In this document: piece after piece, positions 4,000-5,217 of the stretch | Layout of the letters: each line of letters opens with the position of its first letter | Position numbering within the stretch: the stretch's first letter is position 1 | DNA from: an uncultured Burkholderiales bacterium | GTDB taxonomy: Bacteria > Pseudomonadota > Gammaproteobacteria > Burkholderiales > Burkholderiaceae_D | Length of the DNA: 5,217 nt | Direction: 5' to 3' | Assembly (NCBI GenBank): GCA_937872165.1 | Contig: CALMOR010000041.1 | Location: 1 to 5,217 of the forward strand | Position numbers and translations under genes: made by a program | The notes under the pieces: model-generated | Database searches by the model: none | The model's input: the letters and a program-made list of their open reading frames with translations, nothing else | Told to the model about the DNA's origin: nothing

Positions 4000-5217
4000 A
4001 TGACCGAACAATTCTCGCGCAAGGCGGAAGCCTGGTCCGCGCGCTTCTCCGAGCCGATGTCCGCGTTGCTGAAGCGCTATACCGCGTCGGTCTCGTTCGA
4101 CCAGCGGCTCGCGCTCGTCGACATCGAAGGCTCGCTCGCGCACGCCGAGATGCTGCATCACGTCGGCATCCTGTCCGACGACGATCACGCCGCCATCGTC
4201 GGCGGCATGGGACGCATCCGGCACGAAGTCGACAGCGGCGGCTTCAAGTGGTCGATCGACCTCGAGGACGTGCACCTGAACATCGAGCGCCGGCTCACCG
4301 AACTGATCGGCGACGCGGGCAAGCGGCTGCACACGGCACGCTCGCGCAACGATCAGGTCGCGACCGACCTGCGGCTGTGGCTGCGCGGCGCCATCGACGG
4401 GCTGCAGCGGCGGCTCGTCGCCGTGCAGCGTTCGCTGCTCGACCTCGCCGACGCGCACGTCGAGACCATCCTTCCCGGCTTCACGCACATGCAGGTCGCG
4501 CAGCCGGTGACCTTCGGCCACCACCTGCTCGCCTACGTCGAGATGTTCGCGCGCGACCACGAGCGCTTCGTCGACGGTCGCAGGCGGCTCAACCGCCTGC
4601 CGCTCGGCGCGGCGGCGCTCGCGGGCACGAGCTTCCCGATCGATCGGGAACGCGTTGCGCGGACGCTGGGGTTCGACGACGTCTGCCACAACTCGCTCGA
4701 TGCGGTCTCCGATCGCGACTTCGCGATCGAGTTCGCGGCCGCCGCGTCGCTGGCGATGATGCACGTCTCGCGACTGGCCGAGGAGCTGGTGCTGTGGATG
4801 AGCCCGCGCTTCGGCTTCATCGACATCGCCGACCGCTTCTGCACCGGGTCGTCGATCATGCCGCAGAAGAAGAATCCGGACGCGGCCGAACTCGCGCGCG
4901 GCAAGACCGGCCGCGTGTTCGGCGACCTGGTGGGGCTGCTGACGCTGATGAAGGGACAGCCGCTGACGTACAACAAGGACAACCAGGAAGACAAGGAGCC
5001 GCTGTTCGACGCGGCAGACACGCTCGACGACACGCTCGCGATCTTCGCCGAGATGATCGCGGGCATCACGGTGCGGCCCGCCGCGATGCGCGCGGCCGCG
5101 CTCGAAGGCTTCGCGACGGCCACCGACCTCGCCGACTACCTGGTCCGCAAGGGGCTGCCGTTCCGCGACGCGCACGAGGCCGTCGCGCACGCGGTACGTA
5201 CCTGTGCCGACCGCGGC
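4000..5217 (+). CDS. argH: Argininosuccinate lyase (3' end cut by window edge)
   Basis: This enzyme cleaves argininosuccinate to arginine and fumarate, the last step of arginine synthesis, as a cytoplasmic homotetramer of the fumarase/aspartase superfamily. The first 406 codons are present without interruption; family members have about 460-470, so about 60 are missing past 5217. Seen in order: FSEPMSALLKRYTASVSFD (16-34), DLEDVHLNIE, HTARSRNDQVATD (111-123), PGFTHMQVAQP with T162-H163, SDRDFAIEF (237-245), and the superfamily signature GSSIMPQKKNPD (283-294) carrying the catalytic serine loop. Then come YNKDNQEDKE and the ATDLADYLV helix. All catalytic segments are intact, so it should be functional. 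The ATG at 4000 gives the N-terminus expected of the family, although its Shine-Dalgarno is poor. It may be read from its own undetected promoter or through from the hydrolase gene 55 nt upstream. Confidence 0.97.
   Translation, partial: MTEQFSRKAEAWSARFSEPMSALLKRYTASVSFDQRLALVDIEGSLAHAEMLHHVGILSDDDHAAIVGGMGRIRHEVDSGGFKWSIDLEDVHLNIERRLTELIGDAGKRLHTARSRNDQVATDLRLWLRGAIDGLQRRLVAVQRSLLDLADAHVETILPGFTHMQVAQPVTFGHHLLAYVEMFARDHERFVDGRRRLNRLPLGAAALAGTSFPIDRERVARTLGFDDVCHNSLDAVSDRDFAIEFAAAASLAMMHVSRLAEELVLWMSPRFGFIDIADRFCTGSSIMPQKKNPDAAELARGKTGRVFGDLVGLLTLMKGQPLTYNKDNQEDKEPLFDAADTLDDTLAIFAEMIAGITVRPAAMRAAALEGFATATDLADYLVRKGLPFRDAHEAVAHAVRTCADRG
4580..4600. repeat. 8-bp inverted repeat inside argH
   Basis: GCAGGCGG (4580-4587) and CCGCCTGC (4593-4600) are exact reverse complements around a 5-nt loop, CTCAA. 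It lies wholly in argH coding sequence for the RRRLNRL stretch and is probably a by-product of arginine-rich GC-rich codons. Confidence 0.45.
4633..4650. repeat. 18-bp perfect palindrome inside argH
   Basis: TTCCCGATCGATCGGGAA reads identically on both strands with no mismatch or spacer. It encodes FPIDRE, part of the conserved SFPIDRE motif of argininosuccinate lyases, so protein constraint explains much of it; the synonymous choices ATC, GAT and CGG complete the symmetry. It could bind a dimeric protein, but nothing else supports that. Confidence 0.6.

Noticed and set aside
1692..4022. Very long minus-strand open frame (776 codons) that includes the kinase and runs through the hydrolase gene.
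   Set aside because: Only the part from about 2834 leftwards shows kinase homology and suitable codon composition. The upstream part lies antisense to the well-supported hydrolase gene and encodes Arg/Pro-rich low-complexity sequence.
3718..5190. 490-codon minus-strand open frame opposite argH.
   Set aside because: argH on the plus strand has every family motif without interruption. The antisense frame is Arg/Val/Asp-rich with no recognisable domain, typical of GC-rich antisense shadows.

Overview
The window (GC about 70% by eye, with strong GC preference at third codon positions) looks like ordinary chromosome of a high-GC proteobacterium. Betaproteobacteria (Burkholderiales or relatives) fit best. 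The reasons are the style of the ArgH protein and the argH / algZ-type kinase / algR-type regulator neighbourhood, which is a recurrent proteobacterial arrangement. I see no RNA genes, insertion sequences, CRISPR arrays or prophage genes.

Layout: six genes in two divergent blocks cover nearly everything. On the minus strand, reading leftwards from about 2834, come an AlgZ/LytS-type sensor histidine kinase (1692-2834), an AlgR-type LytTR response regulator (837-1652), a small conserved protein resembling the DUF6899 family (530-796), and a DODA-type class III extradiol dioxygenase cut by the left edge (1-511). The gaps are 39, 40 and 18 nt, so this can be one leftward operon. On the plus strand come a NAPE-PLD/RomA-like metallo-beta-lactamase-fold hydrolase (2955-3944) and argininosuccinate lyase argH (4000 onward), cut by the right edge. 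The two blocks share a divergent promoter region of about 120 bp (2835-2954).

How they fit together: AlgZ is the membrane sensor and AlgR the cytoplasmic DNA-binding output, a two-component pair. ArgH performs the last step of arginine synthesis. The hydrolase, small protein and dioxygenase have no demonstrated link to the pair; their association is positional. In Pseudomonas and many betaproteobacteria the order is argH-algZ-algR-hemC. Here a hydrolase gene sits between argH and algZ, and the place expected for hemC holds the small protein and the dioxygenase.

Most observations beyond the genes are modest: a probable TTG start for the kinase supported by codon composition, a hairpin that would cover the ribosome binding site of the small protein, a few unusually perfect inverted repeats, and the altered gene order. 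I found no convincing new biological system.
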